This document shows positions 43,677 through 52,263 of a stretch of DNA of 52,263 nucleotides, piece after piece; position 1 is the first letter of the stretch, and every line of letters begins with the position of its first letter. Below the pieces are notes generated by a model, which saw nothing but the letters and a program-made list of their open reading frames with translations, made no database searches and was not told the origin of the DNA. The position numbers and the translations under genes are program-made. The stretch covers positions 4,855 through 57,117 of the forward strand of contig MNCI01008886.1 in assembly GCA_015680685.1 (NCBI GenBank), read 5' to 3'. The stretch is from Gnetum montanum (Eukaryota; Streptophyta; Gnetopsida; Gnetales; Gnetaceae).

Positions 43677-45907
43677 AATGCATAATCAGAGCATCAATAT
43701 TGTCATTCCCTTATACCATCTAGTAACCATTAAAGTCTAGTACCTCTTATGTAGTGTATAGAATGTATAGTTAATATGTATACTCATTCTTTATAAAGAT
43801 ATAGATCACTATAAGTCACTAACATATTTGTACTAGAAAAATTTAATTATTATTTATTTAATTGATCCAACATTAGAGATCCAAAATCTTGTAAGCCCTC
43901 TAAAGTTTCTCTAGTTCAAACCTACCAAATATCTAGATAACATTGTATTTATCTTTTTTTCTTTTTTCTCTCAAGATGAAAACCAAGAGAAAAATCTCAA
44001 CCATTGCAAATAGTAAAGGTAAATTTAATAATAATTCTAAAGCTTATAGTAACCAATTAACAACTCCCTTAGTACTATCTTCATCAACATCAATTTAATA
44101 ATAATCCAACATTCAACATCCACATAAATACAAATAACACATACCATCCATTACTAATACAAATAATAAAATAGAAATGCATGCACTGTTGATGAGAGAG
44201 CTTAAAATTATTCATTATACTAAACACTTAATTCCATTACTTATCCAACCATGACCAACCAACATCATGTTAGTTCTAACATGCACTAGGATCGATTAGC
44301 CTTAACTTAATTTTTATGTCCATCTTATATATTTTAACTTAGAAGAAAATTTGAACATTATAAATCAATATTAAAAGTAATTAAAGGTCATATAGAAATA
44401 TAGCCAACTTAAGTAAAGACCTAAAGTCAAAAGAAAAAAGTCAAAGATTAAGAGAAGACAAATACAAAGATAAAACTAAGTGAAGACACATTAGATTTTT
44501 TGTAACACAAGTACAAAAGCCTTGTAATTTCCATTTGAATTATTATTTCATATAGGAAAAAATGGAAATCCATTTATTTTTCCTTTTATAAAATATTAGT
44601 GGATAGATTCAATCAAATAATGACCCAAATCTATTATGTTCCTTCAATTTCCAATCCATTTTCTATGAAAAAGGTTTATCCCATCATATTCAATAACGGG
44701 CCCATCTATTGCTTATAAATATGTGGGCATAATATGCTATTTAAATGATGATTTAGCAATAATATTGTCAAATTTATGAAAAAATTTTCCATCAATTCAT
44801 AAAATTTTTTCACCAATTTCATTATTCAATAATTCAACACTATTTCATCAATTATTATTACTTCATCAATTTTTCATTTGTCACTTAAACCATTTTAACA
44901 TTCATGAATACATTAGTAATTAAAATCATCATGCAATCAAAAAAAATTTCTTGCAATTATAAATATCAGTATGCCTCATTTCCATCACCTTATAAACTAA
45001 AATTTTTTCTTTAGCCATAATGTTATAGATAATGCCCTACAATGTCACACTGTAACCTAACTTCAACTCGCAATATTCACCAAGATTAAAATTAATGATT
45101 TCAATGTAATCAAGAGAGGCTCCTCATGACTCAAATGTAACCCATAATGAATCAACTATGATCAAGTTAAACCGCTTAATATACATATTATAATCCAATG
45201 ACAACTCATGTTTTTCACCAAAGTAGTAGATTCCATAACATTCATAATGCAACTCATAGTTGACTTGTGGTTAGAGATTATGATTTTATCACACCTCATG
45301 GTGAATTATACTACTAGAAATGTCAAGCTCATACAAACCAAGACTTACAGTAAATTCACACTCAAAAAGATTATGACTTTTGGTGGACTCATCATGGTAT
45401 TTGAAATTTTTGTAAATACTTAACATCTAAAATTCTAAAATCCTAGAAACGTTAATAGAAAAAAAATCCAATTTAATGCATCTATTATGTGATCTATTTT
45501 TTCTAAAAACAAGGGGAAAGTCATGCATAAATAACAAAATCATAATAATGAGAAGAATCCAAATTACAAGAAGGATATCCTAGAAGAGTCCTTCCTTGAA
45601 CCAATGCTAATGTCTAGGTCATCATAGAAATCATCACCTACACCATGTCAAAAATCCTTGCTATGTTTAAAATCATCATCTACTAAATAACAATGTGGAG
45701 GGTACAAGGAAAATCAAATAAAAAAAGCAAAAGAGGGAAAGGTTCATTACCAATGACTTTACCCTCATTAAACACTTACTATCAATGTACTCTAATGCTA
45801 TTGCTTTTTCTTTCTTTCCATATTGACAAAATCTCTTCATTGTGTTTTCTACCAAATTCTAAATATTAGGAATGAGATTAAGGTTCTAGGTATATATAGA
45901 TTGGGGT
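43677..45907. other. AT-rich DNA without recognisable gene
   Basis: More than 2 kb of A- and T-rich sequence with short repeats of CAACATCA- and AATTCAT-type words. No protein homology is recognised on either strand. The 71-codon frame at 45208-45423 has no motif and unremarkable composition, and I do not call it. Confidence 0.5.
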
Positions 45908-46883
45908 TATAAACCTTTTGGTATGTCAAAATCTTAGAAAATGGAGAGAGCTAGAAAGTGTACTGGTAAGCTACTACACAACCAAGAAAAATGTATGATG
46001 AGAAAAAAAGCCTCAAACTTTAGTAGACAATTAGAGTACTAAAGATCAATAATGTATGCAAAGACTTGAAAGAAATTACAAGGATGAAAGATTTCTAAAA
46101 GTCAAAAAAATGACATGTTTTCCACCAAGACGTCTCATTCTACAACAAGCCATTCAAGTTGCAATGCTTAGTGTTAGGCTAGATGTACCAAAAAAAATAA
46201 CACACATCTGAAGTATTGTTAAGATGTCCTAATCAAGATGTCTCATGTCAAATGTCCTAATTTCCAGTGAGACATCCCACCTACAAGTTCTAGATTCTTA
46301 GCAAGATGTCTCAAACTCATTCGAGACATCCCAACTATCTATTTTCTAGCCATTTTACAAATTTTTAACAATTTTTTGATAATGAAAAAGCCTATAAAAG
46401 AAGATAATAACTTGATGGAAAATATGAGCACTATTCATGTGAATTAACCATCATCGTATAAATCTTGAAATTTTTTTTGTACTTTAGTTGTTTATCTTTT
46501 GTTGTGTATTGTAATTATTGAGAGCCTCAAAGCAAGAAATCTATAATTGTAGTTACATTTTCTCCTTGATCCTTCTTTTCTACGATTGTGAGCCCAACAG
46601 GATTGATGTGCTTCTTATGAGAAGACATATTTTAATATTGTTGAAACCTTGTGAGGTTGGATGTGTTTCTATATAAAAACACCCCTTGCAAAGCTCAAAC
46701 TTTGTAAAGGTTGTGGTATCCTTGAAACCACATTTTTAAAGAAATAAAGTCCAGAGGTGTGAAAGGATTCTACCATTCGAGTGTGGATGTACCCAAGTTG
46801 GAGAACCATGTATATTTTTGTGTAGTGTTTGTTTTAAAATTAGTGGAACTTATTCAACTCCTTTTCTAAGTTCTTGATCTTTA
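45908..46883 (+). repeat. E4 5' LTR
   Basis: The start reads TATAAACC (TGTTGATC in the 3' LTR) and the end CTTTA before the PBS, with a TATAAAAG box at 46393-46400. Motifs GATGTCTC and GAGACATC alternate at 46230-46330, including a dyad GATGTCTC-10-GAGACATC. The 5' start is blurred by mutation, so the first few bases are approximate. Confidence 0.8.
46393..46400 (+). promoter_or_regulatory. TATA box of E4 5' LTR
   Basis: GCCTATAAAAGAAGATAATAAC. The 3' LTR has TCTATAAATAAAGATAATAAC at 51621 and C1 has GGCTATAAATTAGATAAT at 13802. The shared location across three LTRs supports a promoter. Confidence 0.65.
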
Positions 46884-46885
46884 AG

Positions 46886-46901
46886 TGGTATCAAAGCTTG
46901 G
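46886..46901 (+). other. E4 primer-binding site (tRNA-Met type)
   Basis: TGGTATCAAAGCTTGG matches TGGTATCAGAGC with one change in its first 12 bases. It starts two bases after the LTR end. Confidence 0.85.
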
Positions 46902-46924
46902 TACTCTTGATTTTAAAGATAACA

Positions 46925-47810
46925 AATTAGGAGTGAACACTAAAGGAAGCTTACTTCATTAAGTCACCAATGTTCAATAAAAGATAGAATTAAAGGGCTC
47001 ATTAAATTCCTCTTGAAGAGATGTACTCAACCCATCTATAGCAAAGGTAAGACAACAGGCAAGCTATTTAACACTTCTAATCATGATACCTCTTCTATGG
47101 AATGTTGACTATGTAGTGGAGGAGGCTATATGGCCTCTAAAAACCATTATTCTTGTAGGATAGAAGAAGAAAAAACTATTAAAGAAATGAGGATAACAAA
47201 CATCTATACAAGCTAGGAAGATGAAGAAGATACTAGCTATGCAACCAAAAATTCACATCATTTATGCTTAGCCTTGGAAAATCAAGAACCCATCAATGAC
47301 TCAATATCTTATGTTGACACTGAAGAAGATGAGATTACTTTGGAAGAAAGGTATGAGCTACTTTGTAATGAGGTAATCTCCTTTCAAAATTTAAGCATCA
47401 AAATGAAAGAGACTTTACATGATAAGGAAATAAAGATAGTAGAAGTTAATTCTAATTGTTCATATCTTAAGAAAGAAGACTTAGACCTAATAACTAAAGT
47501 TCAAAAGCTAAGTATTGTTGAGTAGACTAACAAGGAATTATTAGATGTGAAGCTCAATTATGAAAGACACATTCAAAATAAGGAGATAAGTCAAATTCAA
47601 AGCTATCTTCACATCAAAGCATCATCAAGTTTTACAAATTTAAATAAATAATCTCCTAGGTTTGATCATTTAGCCAAATTTAAGAAAATGGTTTGTTTCT
47701 ATTGTGGTAAAAATGAACATATTTCATCTTTCTATTGTTTATGGTTAAAACTCTATACTTGGTCTTTGCCAAAATAGCCTAGAAAAGGTGGGTTGTAGGA
47801 AAAGAAAGTT
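46925..47810 (+). pseudogene. E4 gag remnant with coiled coil and zinc knuckle
   Basis: A frame from 47274 gives an acidic, helix-forming stretch (EEDEITLEERYELLCNEV then ISFQNLSIKMKETLHDKEIK), continuing after a TAG with further heptad-like charge patterning. This resembles the gag tail of SIRE-type elements. Near 47690 a CCHC knuckle reads CFYCGKNEHISSFYC, with five residues rather than four between H and the last C. The capsid N-terminal half upstream of 47274 is too decayed to trace well. Confidence 0.75.
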
Positions 47811-47819
47811 TGAAGGCAA

Positions 47820-48250
47820 AAATATAAGAGGTTTGAAATAGGAATGATTGCACAATTTGCACTCTTTGCTATAAAAAGGAGCACCTGTTACATTGATAGT
47901 GAATGTTCAAGACATATGACACAAAAAAATCTTGATTTATACATTCTTCAAAATAAAATTGTGGAATAGTCACCTTTGGAGATGACATGGAAGCTCAAAT
48001 TAAAGGTATTTGAGCTAAGGATCAGCCTATTATTAACCAAGTATTTTTTCTTGAAGGTCTTAAACATAATCTTCTTAGTGTTAGTCAACTTTGTGATTCA
48101 AATTTTGATGTTACCTTCTCTAAAGATACTTGTAAAGTAAAAGATTCACTATCTATAATAGTAATTATAGAAGGAAATAAAAAATAAAATGTTTATACTA
48201 CTATTTTTGGAGATAATCCTAACCTTGAATCCAAGTGCTTAATTAGTAAT
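47820..48250 (+). pseudogene. E4 protease and pre-integrase region
   Basis: The active-site motif is CYIDSECSRHMT where relatives have W.LDSGCSRHMT, so DSG has become DSE. VFFLEGLKHNLLSVSQLCDS follows, then a KDTCKV block, the usual lead to integrase. It is broken by stops at 47968 and 48187 and by a shift near 47960. Confidence 0.8.
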
Positions 48251-49250
48251 ATTGGTGATATTTGTATGTGACATAGGAAACTTGGTCATATCAATAAAGA
48301 TATTCTTAAAACCCTTGTCTCGAAAGATATGGTTCATGGGCTACACAAAAGCAAGGAATTTTTCTTGAACACTTGTGAAGCATATCAAAAAGGAAAGCAA
48401 ACAAGGGTAAGTTTTGGTAAGAAAAAGTGCATCTCCACCTCTTGTCCTTTTGCTTCACATGGACTTGGTTGGTTCCTCTCAAATTCTTAGTTTTGGAAAG
48501 AAAAGATACTATTTAACTATTATTGATGATTTCTCTTGTTTCTCTTGGGTTACATTCTTATATCAAAAAGATGAAGCTTTTGATCATTTCATGAAAATTT
48601 GTAATTAGATAAAAAATGAAAAGGGATATGGTATCAAAGTCATTAGAAGTGATAATGGGGAAGAGTTCAAAAATGCCAAATTTGAACAATACTTTTAGTT
48701 GAATGGCATTCTACATCAATTTTCTATTCCTAAGGCTCCTCATTAAAATGGTGTTGCAAAAATAAAAATTAGGATTTTGAATGAAATGGGGAGAATCGTC
48801 TTGAATGATAGAAACATTCCTTATCACTTTTGGGTTGAAGCAATCAACACAACATGCTATGTCTCCAACAAAGTTTTAGCAAGAAGATTTACTACTAAAA
48901 CCCCTTATGAATTATGGATTGGTAGAAAGCCATCAGTTGGTTACTTTCATGTTTTTGGTTCAAATTGCTATATTCTAAATGAAAAAGATGCTCTAAGAAA
49001 ATTTGATCCCAAAATCAATGAGGAAATCTTCCTAGGATACTCAACAATTAGTAGGACTTACAGGATATTCAACAAAAGAACCACTACTATGAAGGAAATT
49101 GTAAATGTAAAAATAGATGATACTAATGGTTCAACTTCACATTCTGATGATGATGAAGTTTATATCAAAAATATATCTAGCACTTCCCCCATACAAACTG
49201 ATAAATATTCTAAAATAGAAAGTGAGCATGAGGATACTTCTTCAACATAG
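48251..49250 (+). pseudogene. E4 integrase
   Basis: The pre-core has HRKLGHINKDILKTLVSK (the preceding Trp is TGA) and a NTCEAYQKGKQTRVSF zinc-binding segment with one Cys changed. The core reads LLHMDLVGSSQ, YYLTIIDDFSCFSWVTFLYQ, VIRSDNGEEFKNAKFEQYF and NGVAKIKIRILNEMGRIVL. Catalytic D and D are kept but the third acid is Lys (relatives GVVERKNR). The C-terminal part (TKTPYELWIGRKPSVGYFHV then FGSNCYI) is long and open to 49250. Gln and Trp codons are TAG or TGA. Confidence 0.9.
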
Positions 49251-50190
49251 CCCAAAATGCCTAGACTCTATTGATCACATTCTCTTAACCATATTATTGG
49301 ACAAGTGAAAGATGGAATTTGAACTAGCAGCCAAACAAAAGAAATATGTGCTTATGCTACTTATCTTTCATAACATGAGCCCAAATATTTTAGATAGGCA
49401 AAAAAAATAGGAATGATGGATTTCAGCTATGCAAAAAGAGTTAAATCAATTCATTAGAAACGATGTGTGGAAATTAGCTCCTAAACCTTACCACAAGCAT
49501 ATTATTAGAAAAAAATGGATATTTAGGAACAAGATAGATGAAAATGGCAACATCATTAAGAATAAAGCAAGATTGGTTGCCAAATAATACCATCAGCAAA
49601 AGCAAATGGATTTTGATGAAACTCTTGCTCCTATGGCCAAACTTGAGTCAATTGGACTTCTTTTAGCCTATGCAAGTATCAAAGGTATCAAGTAATTTCA
49701 AATGAATGTAAAAAGTTCCTTTTTAAATGGAACTATTTAAGAGGAATTTTCTGTTGAAAAACCTGAAGGATTTGTAAAACCTATTTATCTAGACTATATA
49801 TTCAAATTGAAAAAGGCTCTTTGTGGGCTTAAACAAGCTTCTAGAACTTGGTATGACAAACTCTCACAACATCTCATGTCTAATGATTTCAAAAGACGTA
49901 GGGCTAATGTTACTTTATTTTCTTAAATGAGAAGGTAAAGATTTACTTATTGTACAAATTTATGTTGATGATATTATATTTTGAGTTACTAATGAGATTA
50001 TATGCATGAATTTTTAAGATCTTTTACAAACAAAGTTTGAAATGAGCATGATGGAAGAACTCAACAACCTCCTTGGATTCCAAATCAACCATATTAAATA
50101 CATCAAAGATCTAGTATAGAGATTTAACTTGGTTTATGTGAAAGCAAAGTTAACACCTATGGCTACATAATTCAAACTTAGTAAAAATGA
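49251..50190 (+). pseudogene. E4 reverse transcriptase
   Basis: Blocks in order: ELNQFIRNDVWKLAPKP, KWIFRNKIDENGNIIKNKAR, DFDETLAPMAKLESIGLLLA, FQMNVKSSFLNGTI, KKALCGLKQASRTWYDKLSQ, QIYVDDIIF and KFEMSMMEELNNLLGFQINH. The YVDD box (49961-49972) is intact. Stops (TAA, TAG) replace L, Q and Y or occur at indels, and there is a frameshift near 49900. Confidence 0.9.
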
Positions 50191-50880
50191 CCAATGAAAA
50201 TCTGTTGATTTAAGCTCTATAAAGGTATGATTGGTAGCTTATTATACTTAAATGCCAGTAGAATTAATATATTTTTAAGTGTTGGAATATGTGCCAAGTA
50301 TCAAGCCATTCCCAAAGAATCTCATTTAAAATTTTTAAAATGAATCTTTCATTATCTAAAAAATTAATACTAATTAGGAACTTTGGTAGTCAAAGAACTC
50401 TACACTTGTCCTGGTTGGATATTATGATGTAGATTGGGCAAGTTGTACAGATGATCACCAAAGCATAAGTGGAAATTGCATCTCTCTAGGAATTAGTCTC
50501 ACCTCTTGGGTAACTAAGAAGTAAACCTCTACAACAGTTTCTATAGAAAAATCAAAATATATCTTAGCTGGCATCTATTGTGCACAAATTTTATAGATGA
50601 AAGAAAATCTTAAGGAACTAGTGATCCAATAAGATCACAAACCTATTTTTTGTAACAACTATAGTGCTATCAATATGAACAAAAATCCTATTCAACATTC
50701 TTGTACTAAGCATATTGAAATTTAACATCATTTCATACGAGAACATACTCAACTTGAACATATAAAATTAAAATACATTAGGACATATGATCAACTTGCT
50801 GATGCCTTCACCAAGCCTCTTAATGAACAAAGACTTACTACTCTTTGTAAAGACATGGGGATAGGACCTTGTCCTATGAG
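50191..50880 (+). pseudogene. E4 RNase H
   Basis: Decayed start (LTPMAT-like and YYT.MPVELI), then GYYDVDWASCTDDHQSISGN, SLGISLTSWVTKK, YILAGIYCAQ, NMNKNPIQHSCTKHIEI then HHFIRE, DQLADAFTKPLNEQR and a final CKDMGI. These are the expected Copia RNase H motifs in order. Broken by a shift near 50400 and several stops. Confidence 0.85.
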
Positions 50881-51137
50881 GTAAGAAACTAATATTTTCT
50901 AAATACTCCAAAAAAATTTAAAAAAAAAACAAAAAATAAAAAAAAAAGGAAGGACCTTATATTTAAGGGGAGTTTCACAAGGAAACTTCTTTTTAATGAT
51001 GCTCAAAAAGGGGAAGTATGGTATTATGTTGTGTTTCTATTTGTTATGATATTATGTTAAGTTTTATTTTCCTATCATATGTTGTTATTATGTTAACCCA
51101 TTTTTTCAAGTTTTGAACATCACCAAATGGGAAAGAT
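50881..51137 (+). other. E4 3' noncoding region and polypurine tract
   Basis: It contains an A-rich run (50918-50949), AAAAAGGGGAAG at about 51005 and the terminal CATCACCAAATGGGAAAGAT just before the LTR. That last motif matches the CATCATCAAAAAGGGGGAGA type of plant Copia polypurine tract. No envelope-like ORF is seen. Confidence 0.75.
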
Positions 51138-52111
51138 TGTTGATCTTTTGGTATGTCAAAATCTTAGAAAATGGAGAGAGTTGGTAGTATTCTTGTGAGT
51201 TGTTGCAGGACCAAGGAACATGTATAATAAGACAAAGCCTTGAACTTTAGCGAATAATTGGAGTACTAAAAGATAAACAATGTATGCAAAGACTTGGAAG
51301 GAATTACAAGGATGAAAGATGTCTAGAAGTCCAAAGAAGATGACATGGTGTCCATCAAGATGTCTCATTTTGTAGCAAGAAATCCTAATTGCAAAGCTCA
51401 ATTTCAAGCTAGACATCCTAGAAAAATAACAAATGTCCCAAGTATTGCTAAGATGTCCTAGTCAAGAGGTCTCATACGAGACGTCCCAATTTCCAGTGAG
51501 ATGTTCCACCTACAAGTTTCAAATTCTCAACAAGATGTCTCAAGCTCGTTCGAGACATCCCAACCAGTCATTTTCTAGCTACTATATGAATTTCAATAAT
51601 CATTTGACAATGAAAAAGTCTATAAATAAAGATAATAACTTGGTGGAAAATACAAGCATTGTTCATGTGAATTGACCATTATCATATACATCTTGAAAAT
51701 TGTTTTTTACTTCAAATATTAATCTTTTGTTGTCAATTGCAATTATTGAAAGCCTTAAAGCAAGGAATCTATAATTGTAGTTGCATTTTCTCATTGATCC
51801 TTCTTTTCTCCTTTTGTAAGCCCTACAAGGTTGGTGTGCTTCTTGTGAGAAGACATCTTATGAGCTTGTTAGGACCTTGTAGGGTTGGGTATGTTTTTGT
51901 GTAAAAAAACCCCTTGCGAAGCTCAAACTTTGTAAAGGTTATGGTATCCTTAAAACCACATTTTTGAAGAAACAAAGTTCAAAAGTATGTAAGGATTCTA
52001 CCCTTCGAGTGTAAATGTACCCAAGTTAGAGAACCACATACATTTATGTGTAGAATTTATTTTAATATTGGTGGAACTTATTCAACTCCTCTTCTAAGCT
52101 CTTGATTTTCA
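51138..52111 (+). repeat. E4 3' LTR
   Basis: It starts TGTTGATC and ends TTTTCA. It contains GATGTCTC and GAGACATC dyads near 51458-51560, a TATAAATA box at 51621-51628 and the late ATTCTACCCTTCGAGTGTAA segment. The minus-strand frame at 51156-51416 is chance. Confidence 0.85.
51621..51628 (+). promoter_or_regulatory. TATA box of E4 3' LTR
   Basis: TCTATAAATAAAGATAATAAC, in the same context as 46393 in the 5' LTR. Confidence 0.6.
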
Positions 52112-52263
52112 AGAATCTTAGATACAATGACTACAACTTAATCAAGTATCAAATTTTTGGTTGATACATGTTTCTTCTAGAACCAATACTTAATCTGTTT
52201 AATAAAATATTTGAGAATACTTGGAATCCTAAGAGCATTCTACCCTTCCAGTGTAAATGTACC
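52112..52263. repeat. Flank with start of another SIRE-LTR-like fragment
   Basis: After the E4 LTR, the last 30 bp repeat LTR-internal sequence (CATTCTACCCTTCCAGTG against GATTCTACCCTTCGAGTG at 51988). A further partial LTR or duplicated piece may start here, cut by the window end. Confidence 0.5.

Larger units (their letters stand above)
45908..52111 (+). mobile_element. E4: SIRE/Maximus-type Copia retrotransposon
   Basis: LTRs at 45908-46883 and 51138-52111 flank a gag-pol region in Copia order: protease, integrase, RT, RNase H. Motifs such as LKHNLLSVSQLCDSNFDVTF, KKALCGLKQASRTWYDKLS and QIYVDDIIF are typical of the SIRE/Maximus lineage, as is a gag tail with coiled-coil character. PBS and PPT are in place. 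The LTRs differ at very roughly one base in five over the first 250 bp. No clear target duplication: ATTGGGGT precedes and AGAATC follows. It lacks the envelope-like ORF some SIRE elements carry: only about 250 bp lie between pol and the 3' LTR. Confidence 0.9.

Noticed and set aside
50881-51137. Possible envelope-like ORF as in some SIRE elements
   Set aside because: Only about 250 bp lie between pol and LTR, with no coding frame.
51156-51416. 86-codon minus-strand frame
   Set aside because: It lies inside the E4 3' LTR, is antisense to it and does not persist in the 5' LTR or C1.

Overview
The window looks like intergenic DNA from a large-genome seed plant. A gymnosperm is my guess, from the AT-rich, old, nested LTR retrotransposons, but nothing in the sequence proves it. 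I see no host protein gene and no rRNA or tRNA gene. Almost everything is decayed retroelement. Internal stop codons are mostly TAG where relatives have glutamine (CAG) or tryptophan, as expected from methylated-cytosine decay.

Layout. (1) 1-12122, minus strand: element E1, a Tat/Ogre-like Ty3-gypsy copy with LTRs at 1-1413 (cut by the window edge) and about 10691-12122. It keeps gag and protease, a 3' integrase stub and, in opposite orientation, part of an intron-bearing gene. (2) 12123-14394: unassigned DNA, then the 3' end and LTR of a SIRE-like Copia element (C1). (3) 14395-17486, minus strand: E3, a Ty3-gypsy chromovirus-type remnant (RNase H, RT, protease, gag, tRNA-Met primer site) cut at its integrase by C1. 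(4) 17487-23254: AT-rich DNA with a tandem repeat, a TA microsatellite and a 525-bp LINE fragment in a 16-bp target duplication. (5) 23255-43676, plus strand: E2, a 20.4-kb Tat-like element with ATAAT target duplications. It holds gag, protease, a multi-exon antisense gene, a 188-bp tandem array and a full pol with two RNase H domains. (6) 43677-45907: AT-rich, nothing recognised. (7) 45908-52111, plus strand: E4, a complete but dead SIRE/Maximus-type Copia element with LTRs of about 975 bp and a tRNA-Met primer site. A further LTR fragment starts at the window end.

The most interesting object is the antisense gene shared by E1 and E2. In E2 it can be modelled on the minus strand as at least seven exons (29314-32922) separated by introns of about 90-115 bp. 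E1 holds the 3' half of the homologous gene on the plus strand (about 3450-5582), with four introns at matching places. Because the gene is antisense to the element's genomic RNA, its introns would not be removed during retrotransposition, which explains how an intron-bearing passenger survives. It lies just after protease in both copies, beside short repeats built on a TAAACTAGCA core.

Three N positions are assembly joints. Two sit between exact direct duplications. A pair bounds a 572-bp piece that looks inserted backwards, making a false 318-bp inverted repeat.
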